Below the pieces are notes generated by a model. That model was not told the origin of the DNA, did not search any database, and saw only the letters and a program-made list of their open reading frames with translations. A stretch of 58,501 nt of DNA. Origin: Promethearchaeota archaeon. Lineage in GTDB: Archaea > Asgardarchaeota > Lokiarchaeia > Sigynarchaeales > SOKP01. The translations under genes and the position numbers were made by a program. The stretch's first letter is position 1. Every line of letters begins with the position of its first letter. This document shows positions 8,582-17,154 of this stretch, piece after piece. Location of the stretch: the NCBI GenBank assembly GCA_030605085.1, contig JAUWBH010000013.1, positions 1 to 58,501 of the forward strand, read 5' to 3'.

Positions 8582-9214
8582 ATGTCAGAAGAAGAAAATG
8601 AAATTGAAGAATACGATTTTGAAGGAGAATTAGATTATAAAATCGAAAATGTGGTTGGCACAGTTGTCGTGGAAATTACAGAAAAGATAGATCTTACCAA
8701 GATTGCCCGCAAACACGCAGATGTGGAATACAATCCCGAAAGATTTCCAGGCCTCGTGATAAGAATCAAAGAACCTAAAGCAACGTTTCTTGTCTTCTCT
8801 ACTGGAAAAATGGTCGTCACAGGACTTCGCAAAGCAGAGGATGCAGTTCTCGGAGTAGAAAAAGTAATGAAAAAGATTAGAAAAGCCGGAATTAAAGTTG
8901 CTAATCCAGAAATCACGATTCAGAATATTGTCGCAAGTGGTGATTTACACACGCGTATAGATCTAAATATGGCTGCGATTGTAATGGATAAGACCATGTA
9001 TGAGCCAGAAGTATTCCCAGGGTTAATTTACAACATGGAGGAACCAAGAGCAGTATTTTTAATATTTTCTACGGGAAAAATAGTTTGTACAGGAGCTAAA
9101 AATAAGAAAATCGTAAGAGAATCGATTTTAAAATTAAATCGCGAAGTACGGGAGCTAGGCGTTGCTAAAGATGATCTGACAGAATCCGAGTATCAAGACT
9201 TAACATTTATATAG
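8582..9214 (+). CDS. tbp: TATA-box-binding protein (TBP)
   Basis: A 210-residue protein with the two direct repeats of TBP, covering roughly residues 18-105 and 110-195. Each repeat carries the hallmark 'P-E-x-F-P-G-L' and 'FSTGK-hydrophobic-V-x-T-G' motifs: 'YNPERFPGLVIRI' with 'FLVFSTGKMVVTG', and 'YEPEVFPGLIYNM' with 'FLIFSTGKIVCTG'. It binds the TATA box and recruits TFB and RNA polymerase. An acidic N-terminal extension of about 16 residues precedes repeat 1. This is a core archaeal gene. A GGAG ribosome site and the TATA element at 8525 support the start. Confidence 0.97.
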   Translation: MSEEENEIEEYDFEGELDYKIENVVGTVVVEITEKIDLTKIARKHADVEYNPERFPGLVIRIKEPKATFLVFSTGKMVVTGLRKAEDAVLGVEKVMKKIRKAGIKVANPEITIQNIVASGDLHTRIDLNMAAIVMDKTMYEPEVFPGLIYNMEEPRAVFLIFSTGKIVCTGAKNKKIVRESILKLNREVRELGVAKDDLTESEYQDLTFI

Positions 9215-9348
9215 TCAAAAAAATTAATAACATTTATACCAAATATTATCAAATAATTATTACTTTTGTAATTATTTCGAAAATACTACTGTAAATTAGA
9301 AAGGCTTTACGCTATAGACGCTTAAATACTTTAACTCAATATTAACAT

Positions 9349-9436
9349 ATTGAGGAGTTCCCTCAATAGTAAAAAAGCTTTCTCGTATCGAGAATGGGAG
9401 AGCATAACTGAAAGCCAGTCCAGCGCAGTTCTGGAC
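9349..9436 (+). other. Cluster of three hairpins downstream of tbp
   Basis: Three inverted repeats occur in 88 bases: ATTGAGG (9349-9355)/CCTCAAT (9361-9367); TTCTCG (9380-9385)/CGAGAA (9389-9394) with a 3-base loop; and GTCCAG (9418-9423)/CTGGAC (9431-9436). The segment is visibly more GC-rich than its surroundings and no open frame covers it. It lies directly before the TnpB relic at 9459, so it may be mobile-element DNA or a structured RNA. I do not recognise an RNA family. The rest of 9215-9901, apart from the TnpB relic, shows only AT-rich sequence and a probable TATA element (about 9830-9842) for the next gene. Confidence 0.35.
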
Positions 9437-9458
9437 GACGCCCTTTCGGAGTAGAAGA

Positions 9459-9551
9459 GCATTCCCAAATTCCGCAACGGATGACGGGATAGAGGCGTTC
9501 GGACTAATGCCGCAAATAATTCAACAAAACATCGTTGATAATATTATTTGA
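9459..9551 (+). pseudogene. C-terminal relic of a TnpB-like (IS200/IS605 OrfB) protein, copy A
   Basis: Thirty codons and a TGA stop (9549-9551) read 'AFPNSATDDGIEAFGLMPQI' and onward. This matches the last residues of IS605-type OrfB/TnpB proteins, where Ala-Phe-Pro-Asn follows the final RuvC motif. Nothing upstream in this frame looks like TnpB. The same 93-base segment, with only a few changes in its first 60 bases, occurs inverted at 22564-22656. Only the 3' end has survived. Confidence 0.55.
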
Positions 9552-9901
9552 AATAATTTGAATAGCATTTTATTCATTTTAATAGTCTAAATGCTTTCAA
9601 TTCGGGGATTATATATAAAAAATTAGTCTCCCTAAATTTTAATTAATACAATAAATAAATTAAAAACCGAATTTGTAGTTCATAAGTTAATTAAACATCT
9701 TTTCAATTGCTCTTAATTTCTTCATTGCAAATACAAATCTAAAGATTATTATGATATTTGATAAGGTTAACAATTTTATTAAAATTGCGTAATAGTTTTA
9801 ATAAAAATTACTCGTACGAAGTCTGAAACATTTATATTTTAACCCCTCTATATTAAAAATAAAAAAAATAAAAAGAATATTCTAAAGAAAGGAGAGATAT
9901 T

Positions 9902-11392
9902 TTGACCGTTATAGAAGAGGATACTGTTCTTAAGCATTTAACGGATGTGGTTGGACCAGATTATATTTCTTCAGATCCCGTAATTCTTGTTTGTTATTCT
10001 AGAGATCAATCGCCTAAAGCACCCAAAAATCCAACCTTTGTGGTTTTACCTGATACTAGGGAAGAAATCCAGGCAGTTCTAAAGATAGCAAATGAGTACA
10101 AGATTCCTGTCATACCACGCTCAACCGGAGTGAATGTTGCAGGTCTATGCGTTCCATCAGAGGGTGGAATTTTATTGGATCTTAAGAGAATGAATAAGAT
10201 CATTAAAATTGACGAGAAGAACATGAGTGCCATAATAGAACCAGGTGTTTTAATGGCTCAATTACAAGCTGAAGCATACAAGAGAGGTTTGAAGATCATC
10301 ATTCCTAGTGCCCCTGGGTCTGTTTCGGTGATTTCCAACTATACTGCCACGAGGGGAACGAGTATAGCATCTGTTAAGTTCGGTGTTGGGGATAATCACA
10401 TTATTGGATTAGAATGGATTTTACCTGATGGGAGTTTATTGGATTTAGGTTCTTGCGCTTACCAAAACGGTTGGCAAACTGGCTGTTGCGGTCATTCTCC
10501 TGGCCCGGATGTTTTAGGACTGTTTCTTAAGGCCAGCGGAGGGCTTGGAATTTGTACAAAAGCCAAAGTTAAACTTTACCCAAAGCCAGAAGTAAGAAAA
10601 TGTAATATAGTCATGTATAACGAGCCCGACAAAGTCCTTGATGCTATGTTTCAAATTCAGAAAACAGGTATTGCTTCTTCGGGTTATGTTCACTTTCCTG
10701 CAACTTACGCGGCTCATTTTTTCACGCTTAACAACGAAGTTGCTAAAAAAGTCATTAATTTATTACCTCCATACAGCATTTTAGCTTTTTTTGAGGGTAC
10801 AAAGAGGCAAATTGAATACGAAGAAAAAGTTTTTAATAAAATAATAGAAGAAACTAATGGATCGCTATTAGATTTAGCTGACATCGTGGAAATGTTTGGT
10901 GGAGCCGAGGGAGGCCTTGATCCCAAGCCTCCAGAAGCGGGCATAGTTCATCACGCTGATTTCATGACTATCACTGTCCGAATTATGCGGCCAAAAGGAG
11001 CTTTTGGTATTACTGTTTTTCTTCATAACATTGAGGATTCGTTCAAATTGTACGAAAGATTTGACGATATTTGCAAAAGATTAGGATATGAGGATCTTAC
11101 AACTTATTATATTCAACCTATCGATGACTATCATTATGCGTTCATCGAAATGGATATTGTATACGATCAAGGTCAACCTAACGAATTAAAACTCGCCGAA
11201 AAAATTTTGCTTGAAATTAATAAGGTATTCACGCTTGAAGAAGTTGGATTAAATTACTACGAGACTGTGTGTGGAGGTCCAGGTAAAATAATAGGACCTA
11301 AACTAGGAAAATACTACGATTTGTTAAAAAAATTTAAAGATTCGTTGGATCCAAACGAAATTATGAATCCAGGAGTATATTTACCAGAATAG
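9902..11392 (+). CDS. FAD-linked oxidase, GlcD/D-lactate dehydrogenase type
   Basis: A 496-residue protein of the PCMH-type FAD oxidase family (GlcD, D-lactate dehydrogenase). The N-terminal FAD domain shows 'VIPRSTGVNVAGLCVPSEGG' and 'LKRMNKII', and the C-terminus ends with the family's 'DPNEIMNPGVYLPE'. These enzymes oxidise 2-hydroxy acids using FAD and pass electrons to a partner Fe-S protein. It begins with TTG, supported by an AAGGAGAG ribosome site about 10 bases upstream. It is the first gene of a run with a second FAD subunit and a CCG-domain Fe-S protein, the layout of glycolate/lactate oxidase complexes. The hydroxy-acid or acyl substrate is unknown. Confidence 0.88.
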   Translation: MTVIEEDTVLKHLTDVVGPDYISSDPVILVCYSRDQSPKAPKNPTFVVLPDTREEIQAVLKIANEYKIPVIPRSTGVNVAGLCVPSEGGILLDLKRMNKIIKIDEKNMSAIIEPGVLMAQLQAEAYKRGLKIIIPSAPGSVSVISNYTATRGTSIASVKFGVGDNHIIGLEWILPDGSLLDLGSCAYQNGWQTGCCGHSPGPDVLGLFLKASGGLGICTKAKVKLYPKPEVRKCNIVMYNEPDKVLDAMFQIQKTGIASSGYVHFPATYAAHFFTLNNEVAKKVINLLPPYSILAFFEGTKRQIEYEEKVFNKIIEETNGSLLDLADIVEMFGGAEGGLDPKPPEAGIVHHADFMTITVRIMRPKGAFGITVFLHNIEDSFKLYERFDDICKRLGYEDLTTYYIQPIDDYHYAFIEMDIVYDQGQPNELKLAEKILLEINKVFTLEEVGLNYYETVCGGPGKIIGPKLGKYYDLLKKFKDSLDPNEIMNPGVYLPE

Positions 11393-11401
11393 GTGATAAA
11401 T

Positions 11402-12766
11402 TTGATAGAAGAGATTATAGATATGATGGCAAATATAGTTGGTGACGAGCGAATAGTCAAAAAATTAGAGACTTGCGTAGTTTCTCCTGAAAGCGTTGAA
11501 GAGGTTCAAAAAATAATTCAGACAGCAAACCAAAATAAAATACAACTTTTTACAACGACTTGCGACGACAACTTTCACTGGGTACCAGAGATAATTTCTT
11601 ACGGGGTATTTTTAGATTTTAACAGAATGAATACTATCATCAATGTAGATACTAAATCCAGATCTGTAATTATAGAGCCAGGTGTGACTTTTTTCCAGCT
11701 CCAAAATGAACTTAAGAAATATGGGCTGAGGGCTATGAACCCCCTCGGGTTATCTGCATCGACTCCAGTACTAAGTTGCTATTTGGAAAGAGCACCATTG
11801 CTTTCAGCACCTAAACCATTATTGGCAAATGGATGGCAGTGTATATTAGACATGGAAATCGTCTTGCCTACGGGAGATCTCCTAAAAACGGGTGCTGCTT
11901 CTTTAGTAGATGTGGAAAAACCGTTTTTTTGGCCATTTGGAGGTGGTCCCGATTTGTCTCGAGTATTTACAGCGTCCCAAGGTACATTAGGCGTAGTGAC
12001 AAAAGCAACTATTAAAGTTAAAGCAATACCCGAATCGCGAAAAATAATATTTCTACCGTTTAATAAAGTTGAAGATGCAATAGATACTTTGTATAGAATT
12101 CAACGCGTTGAAATTGGCGAAGAATGTCTCCTCCTAAATAGTTTTAACTTATCACTTATCTTAAGCGAAGATAAAGCTAAACACGAAACAATTAAAAATG
12201 ATTTGCCACCATGGACATTAGTACTCTGTCTGGCGGGTACTGAAGAAAAAATTAAATATCAAGAAGAAGACCTTAAGGATCTTGGAATATTGCTTCAAAA
12301 CCAACCTCCAAATATGGAAAAATTCAAGGTTGATTTATTAGACGAATTTTCAAATCCTCAACGAATTTCAAGATTGCTAGAATATAAAAAAATCTGTCGA
12401 AAAATATCTTTCTATACTACATTGGATAGATTGCAAGATATAAATGAAAAAGTGCTTAATCTTATTCGAAAACATAGTTATCCTGAAAACGAGTTAGGAG
12501 CTTTCGTTATGCCTATTGAATTAGGTCGAGCTTGTTTTATTGAATATTATATTTTTGCAAATCAGCCAGACGAAGTTCGTTTGAAAATCCTTTACATTGG
12601 GTTATACGAGAGTTTATATAATCTTGGAGCTAATATTGACAGGCCTTATGGACAGATAGCCAGAATAGTTTACGATAAAAATCCCACACTGCAAAGAATC
12701 TTAAAAATGGTTAAGGACCAATTAGATCCAAATAAAATAATGAATACTAATAGATTATTAATATAG
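11402..12766 (+). CDS. Second FAD-oxidase-like subunit, divergent
   Basis: About 454 residues, paralogous to the preceding gene. 'FLDFNRMNTII' and the terminal 'DPNKIMNTNRLLI' align with its neighbour. The FAD pyrophosphate loop (PRSTGVN in the neighbour) is replaced by 'TTTCDDNFHW', so this subunit may bind FAD poorly or play a structural role, as GlcE does. The GTG at 11393 lies inside the GGTGAT Shine-Dalgarno sequence, so I place the start at TTG 11402. It follows the first subunit with no gap and precedes the Fe-S subunit by under 20 bases, so the three are likely co-translated. Confidence 0.8.
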   Translation: MIEEIIDMMANIVGDERIVKKLETCVVSPESVEEVQKIIQTANQNKIQLFTTTCDDNFHWVPEIISYGVFLDFNRMNTIINVDTKSRSVIIEPGVTFFQLQNELKKYGLRAMNPLGLSASTPVLSCYLERAPLLSAPKPLLANGWQCILDMEIVLPTGDLLKTGAASLVDVEKPFFWPFGGGPDLSRVFTASQGTLGVVTKATIKVKAIPESRKIIFLPFNKVEDAIDTLYRIQRVEIGEECLLLNSFNLSLILSEDKAKHETIKNDLPPWTLVLCLAGTEEKIKYQEEDLKDLGILLQNQPPNMEKFKVDLLDEFSNPQRISRLLEYKKICRKISFYTTLDRLQDINEKVLNLIRKHSYPENELGAFVMPIELGRACFIEYYIFANQPDEVRLKILYIGLYESLYNLGANIDRPYGQIARIVYDKNPTLQRILKMVKDQLDPNKIMNTNRLLI

Positions 12767-12784
12767 GACTAAGAGGTGAAGATA

Positions 12785-13948
12785 GTGTTAGAAGAATATA
12801 GAGATCAAGCCGCACGCTGCGGTAAATGCGCTATATGTAAGATTGTTTTACCAATAGAGGTTAAAAGTGCACGATTTTCTGCTATATGCCCTAGTGGAAC
12901 TCGTTTTCATTTCGACGCCTATTATGCTTCAGGGAAAATGGAAATAGCAAGAGCGATCGCAGATGGAGAATTAAATTACTCGGATAGATTGCTTCACATT
13001 CTTTACACTTGCACTGGATGTGGAGCTTGTAGTGAACAATGTTTTTACGTTAAAGGGTTAAAACCACTCGATGTTTTTGAAGAATTGAAAGCTAAAGTGG
13101 TTGAAGATGGTTTTGGCCCACTTCCAGAGCATAAAAGATTTACGAAGAGTATAGAGGAAAATAATAATCCTTACAACGAACCACACGAAAAAAGGCTTCA
13201 ATGGCTAAAAGATAAAGGAGCAGTAAATAAAAAGGAGGAAGTTGCCTATTTTGTTGGCTGTATAGCAGCTTATAGAACGAGCGAGACTGCTGAAGCACTT
13301 GTTAATATTTTAAAAAAATTGGATCTTAATTTCACCGTTTTATCTGATGAGTGGTGCTGTGGGAGCCCTTTATTAAGAACGGGACAAAGAAGCTTAGCCA
13401 AGAAATTGATGAAATATAATGTAAAAAAATTGGAAAAACTAGGTGTGGATAAAGTGATATTTTCTTGCGCTGGTTGTTATAGAACTTTTAAAGAAGATTA
13501 TCCCAAATTAGGCGCAGAATACTCGTTTAAACCACTTCATGTTATTGAGTTTTTAGCGGAATTTACTGACTCGTTTAGGTTTTCCAAAAGTATAGACGAT
13601 ACTATTACGTATCACGATCCCTGTCATCTTGGGCGACATGTAGGAATCTACGATGCTCCAAGGAAAATTCTTAAAAGTATTCCAGGGATTAAGTTGCTTG
13701 AAATGGAGAGAAATAGAGAATATTCTTGGTGCTGTGGCGCTGGGTCGGATGTTAAAGCTGCCTTATCAGACTTCGCTTCTTGGTCTGCCCGTGAGAGAAT
13801 TGAAGAGGCAAAAGCTACGGGCGCGAAGACGATAATTTCGTGTTGTCCATTTTGCAAGCTCAATTTTACGGATACAATAAAAAGCGGAGGATTAAAAATC
13901 CGCATGATAGATTTAATAGAATACCTTGACAAGGTGATGATAAAATAA
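12785..13948 (+). CDS. CCG-domain iron-sulfur protein (HdrD/GlcF type)
   Basis: About 387 residues. The N-terminus has two cluster motifs: 'CGKCAICK' with a later 'ICPSG', and 'CTGCGACSEQC'. The C-terminal half has two CCG-type repeats: 'WCCGSP' with 'FSCAGCYRTF', and 'WCCGAGSD' with 'SCCPFCKLNF'. This is the architecture of HdrD and GlcF, which move electrons between an FAD dehydrogenase and a membrane or disulfide acceptor. No membrane segment is present. The GTG at 12776 falls within the GAGGTGA ribosome site, so GTG 12785 is preferred. It completes a three-gene oxidoreductase operon. Confidence 0.88.
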   Translation: MLEEYRDQAARCGKCAICKIVLPIEVKSARFSAICPSGTRFHFDAYYASGKMEIARAIADGELNYSDRLLHILYTCTGCGACSEQCFYVKGLKPLDVFEELKAKVVEDGFGPLPEHKRFTKSIEENNNPYNEPHEKRLQWLKDKGAVNKKEEVAYFVGCIAAYRTSETAEALVNILKKLDLNFTVLSDEWCCGSPLLRTGQRSLAKKLMKYNVKKLEKLGVDKVIFSCAGCYRTFKEDYPKLGAEYSFKPLHVIEFLAEFTDSFRFSKSIDDTITYHDPCHLGRHVGIYDAPRKILKSIPGIKLLEMERNREYSWCCGAGSDVKAALSDFASWSARERIEEAKATGAKTIISCCPFCKLNFTDTIKSGGLKIRMIDLIEYLDKVMIK

Positions 13949-14250
13949 AAACTGCAATTATAATCAGTGAAGATAAAATAAAAATTAAAGTTATAAATTT
14001 TGACGAATATTTAGACTTTCTTAATTTAGGTAGATGGAACTTGGATAAGTCTCAAGAAGAGAAAAAAATCGAATCAATGTTTCGAGGGATCATAACATTG
14101 TGTAAAAAATCCATTGATTCAGATTCCGCTCTTATAACGCTTAAAAAAGCAAGCGAGAAGTACGCTAAATTACTTGGAATTAGCTTTGCTAAAAAAATAT
14201 GTAAGAAAATAGAGGAGATGAGAATATGGAACAAGTTGGAGCAGTTTTAG
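13945..14250 (+). CDS. Small hypothetical protein with a likely ATA start
   Basis: The frame is open from 13930 to the stop at 14248-14250. It reads a protein-like sequence ('IIISEDKIKIKVINFDEYLD') well before the first TTG at 14041. GGTGATG at 13933-13939 is a strong ribosome site, and the codon at proper spacing is ATA at 13945, which overlaps the previous gene's stop. This gives about 101 residues; the TTG start gives 69. The helical, Lys-rich sequence matches no family I know. The 3' end overlaps the next gene by 25 bases, so it belongs to the operon and may be a small accessory subunit. Confidence 0.55.
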   Translation: MKTAIIISEDKIKIKVINFDEYLDFLNLGRWNLDKSQEEKKIESMFRGIITLCKKSIDSDSALITLKKASEKYAKLLGISFAKKICKKIEEMRIWNKLEQF

Positions 14251-15644
14251 TTGTAGGGGCAGGAATTGGAGGTTCTGCTTTAGGGGCTATGTTGGCGAAG
14301 TCAAATTTTAAAACGATAATTTTAGAACAAAACAGAGAAGTCGGTGGCAAAGCATCTACTTATGTAAAAAGAGAAGTTGATGGCAAAGAATTTGTAGTTG
14401 AGATGGGAGTTCATATGTTTTCCCGTTGCGAGAAAGGACCTCACTATCAAGTGTTAAAAGAATTGAATGCCGAAGAAAGTCTTAACTGGATATATAACGA
14501 TCCCGCTGCCGAAATTAAATATGGTAATAAGTATTTTCAAATGCCCCGGTATTTCTCAAAACCTAAAAACATGAGAAAATTTTTTAATTTTCTAGAACTA
14601 ACCTCTGACGAAACGAGTAAAATTTTACAAATGTTTATGGGTATGTTCTCAATTAAAGAATCTGAAATTAAAGACTACGATAGAACGGATGTTAAATCTT
14701 GGTTATCTTCTTACACAGATAATCTTGCGTTACACGACTTTTTAAATTCGGTTTGCATGTTATATTTCGCTTTACCGTATTACAGGGCCTCCGCCGGAGA
14801 ATTTATTTACTGTTTTAGAAACATGTTTCTTGATTCAACTTTTGGATACGTTAAAGGGGGGTCAGCTTCTATGTCTAAAGCTTTTCTGGACTCTGCCAGC
14901 AATTACGGTGCCGAAATAAATATTGGTATGCATGTTAAAAGAATAATTGTAGAAGATGGCAATGTAGTTGGCGTTGAATTGGGTGACGGAAGGATCATTG
15001 AATCAAATATTGTTATAAGCAATGCCGGAATTAAGGAAACTGTGATTAATTTAGTAGGTGAAAAACACTTCAGCAAAGAGTATGTTAAGTACATTAAAAA
15101 TCTACAAGAATCTCTTGGATATTTAGTATTGAAGGTCGCTTTAAAAGAAAAAATTACAGAACATCCTTGTCATTTTATAATGCCGGAAAATTCTGAACAA
15201 TCGTTTAGGGATGTCGATGATGGGAAACCACCCGGTAATATGTTCTTTTTTATACCTATACCCTCTAACTTAGACCCACAACTAGCACCTCCAGGAACTC
15301 AACTAATAACTGTTGGCACTCCATGTCCAGAAAATCCTAACACTGACTTCGAACCTTGGATCGCTCGCCTTAAGGAGAATCTTAATGAGATTTTCCCGAA
15401 CATATTCGACAAAGCTTTATGGACCGAAGTAACAACACCAAAAGACATCGCTAATTGGACTGGAAGATTCAGTGGGAGCGCAATTGGATTAGCTCAAACG
15501 CCAGAACAAGCAGGAGAGAATCGTCCAAAGGCCATTTCGCCAATTAAAGGTCTTTACTACGTAGGCGCAGATGTACAAGGTAGAGGAGTAGGAACCGAAC
15601 TGGCAGCTGACAGCGCGTTAAAACTCATATCTCACTTAAAATAA
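14226..15644 (+). CDS. CrtI/phytoene-desaturase-like FAD oxidoreductase
   Basis: A 472-residue protein. The N-terminus has the dinucleotide-binding motif 'VVGAGIGGSALGAMLAKS' followed by 'LEQNREVGGKAST', and the C-terminus has 'GLYYVGADVQGRGVGTELAA', the FAD-closing motif of the CrtI/amine oxidase superfamily. Members desaturate or reduce isoprenoids. An archaeal geranylgeranyl-type lipid or carotenoid substrate is possible, as is a general amine-oxidase-type role. The GAGGAGATGAGA ribosome site precedes its ATG. Its place in the FAD/Fe-S operon suggests it passes electrons through the same complex; that is inference. Confidence 0.85.
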   Translation: MEQVGAVLVVGAGIGGSALGAMLAKSNFKTIILEQNREVGGKASTYVKREVDGKEFVVEMGVHMFSRCEKGPHYQVLKELNAEESLNWIYNDPAAEIKYGNKYFQMPRYFSKPKNMRKFFNFLELTSDETSKILQMFMGMFSIKESEIKDYDRTDVKSWLSSYTDNLALHDFLNSVCMLYFALPYYRASAGEFIYCFRNMFLDSTFGYVKGGSASMSKAFLDSASNYGAEINIGMHVKRIIVEDGNVVGVELGDGRIIESNIVISNAGIKETVINLVGEKHFSKEYVKYIKNLQESLGYLVLKVALKEKITEHPCHFIMPENSEQSFRDVDDGKPPGNMFFFIPIPSNLDPQLAPPGTQLITVGTPCPENPNTDFEPWIARLKENLNEIFPNIFDKALWTEVTTPKDIANWTGRFSGSAIGLAQTPEQAGENRPKAISPIKGLYYVGADVQGRGVGTELAADSALKLISHLK

Positions 15645-15710
15645 AACGAACAATTCTCTTATATTTTGTTAAAATAAAAAAAATAGGTAAAAAGATTTCT
15701 CAATCTTCTT

Positions 15711-16994
15711 TTATATTTTCTTAAAAAGCCTAGTTAAAGCGCTAGCCACAATATAGAGTTGAATTTGTCTCGAACCCCCAACAATCTCCTGAATTCGAGA
15801 CACATTTACTAAATCGTGCATTAAAGTGTTATCACATAGCCCAGCACCACCCATTAAGTTGGCAGCTTCATAACACACATTTTTAGATAAGTCTGCGCAA
15901 GTATATTTAAATTGACTAGCAATGGCAACCAATGAACGAGAAATATGAGGTGGGAGTTCTCCGCCATGTTTTTCCAGTTTGGAATCGTAATCTTCGCAAA
16001 ATTTCAGTAGCCCATAGGTTAAAGTTTGAGTTCGAGCCCATAACTCGGCGAGTAGCAATCCTACACCTTGAAAACTAATAATCGATTTTTCAAATTGCTT
16101 TCGCATGTTAGCATAAATCGCAGCATGAGAGATTGAAGCCCAACACTCAGAAACATTTTGAGTTGCTATCATGATTCTCTCTGGTACAAGTCCCTCAAAT
16201 AGGTGCGTTCTACCCTTTCCTTCTCCTCCTAAGACGTACTCTTTTGGTACTCTAAGGTTAGTTAGTTTTTCCTTACCAATATATAGTTTAGGAGACCATG
16301 GAACAAAGACTCTTTCACATTTCCAGCCATCCCAAGAAGTGTTTATTAAAAATTGAGCCATCTTACCAGGATTATTTTGTTCTGTAGTTGCGTATGCTAC
16401 GGCCCATTTACTTTTTGGAGCGTTCGTGTTAAATATTTTATCACCGTTGAGAATAAAGCTACCATCTTCTTGCTCTTGACAAGTTGTTAGCTGGTGAGTA
16501 GCATCAGAACCTCTTTCTGGCTCAGTAATTAAAATGCATCCAGGAGACTTACCTTCTACGATATCCCTTAAAGCTTCTAATCTAATAGGAATATTATCAT
16601 GGTGTGCTTCTAAGGGATTAATGGCAAGGATTGACGCCCCAAAGCACATCAAGAGCTCCGGTTCGAAAAAATCAATCGCTAATGCCCTCATCAATTCTGC
16701 CGTTAATCCATACGGTTCGTAATTTAAATCAATCATATCAAAATTGTGGGCACGACATATATAGCCTTCCTGTCCGAACATTCTTATCCATTCGTAGAGA
16801 TCCTCATCAGGTCCATGCGTAATATTATTTTCTATTTCGTATTTCAAACAGTATTCCTCAACTCGATTAAGAAATCCCATCTCGTCCTCTGACAACATTG
16901 GTGCCAGGCATTCGTTTAAAAATCTATAACGATTTTCAAGACTTAATTTATTAAGAATTTCGTCATTTATAGCTTGGGTCATAAATTTTGGCAT
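15711..16994 (-). CDS. Acyl-CoA dehydrogenase
   Basis: A 427-residue protein of the acyl-CoA dehydrogenase family. 'CILITEPERGSDATHQLTT' is the FAD/substrate-binding signature, and 'FILNGDKIFNTNAPKSKWA' is the conserved middle beta-domain strand. 'GGAGLCDNTLMHDLVNVSRI' with 'EIVGGSRQIQLYIVA' is the C-terminal helical signature. It oxidises an acyl-CoA to an enoyl-CoA. It converges on the FAD/Fe-S operon, whose oxidoreductases could accept its electrons. No ETF genes are visible here. The exact chain length is not readable. Confidence 0.93.
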   Translation of the reverse strand: MPKFMTQAINDEILNKLSLENRYRFLNECLAPMLSEDEMGFLNRVEEYCLKYEIENNITHGPDEDLYEWIRMFGQEGYICRAHNFDMIDLNYEPYGLTAELMRALAIDFFEPELLMCFGASILAINPLEAHHDNIPIRLEALRDIVEGKSPGCILITEPERGSDATHQLTTCQEQEDGSFILNGDKIFNTNAPKSKWAVAYATTEQNNPGKMAQFLINTSWDGWKCERVFVPWSPKLYIGKEKLTNLRVPKEYVLGGEGKGRTHLFEGLVPERIMIATQNVSECWASISHAAIYANMRKQFEKSIISFQGVGLLLAELWARTQTLTYGLLKFCEDYDSKLEKHGGELPPHISRSLVAIASQFKYTCADLSKNVCYEAANLMGGAGLCDNTLMHDLVNVSRIQEIVGGSRQIQLYIVASALTRLFKKI

Positions 16995-17154
16995 TCTTTA
17001 CACTTTTGCCTGTTATTTTATTTTAATTAATCTATTTGTTTGAGTTTCATCAAGTTCAATCTAAAAAAAATCTTTCTTTCTTTATGATATGATTTCAATT
17101 AGTGCAATTTTCTTACAAAGATGAAGAAAAAGCAGAAATTAAAACGCCACTCTA

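Noticed and set aside
9459..9551. The conserved 9459/22564 repeat as a non-coding RNA
   Set aside because: The conserved bases read in one frame as a typical TnpB C-terminus in both copies, and copy B continues into an upstream TnpB-like segment, so a coding relic is the simpler explanation.
11393..11401. GTG 11393 and GTG 12776 as start codons
   Set aside because: Both lie within GGTGA-type Shine-Dalgarno sequences; TTG 11402 and GTG 12785 have proper spacing.
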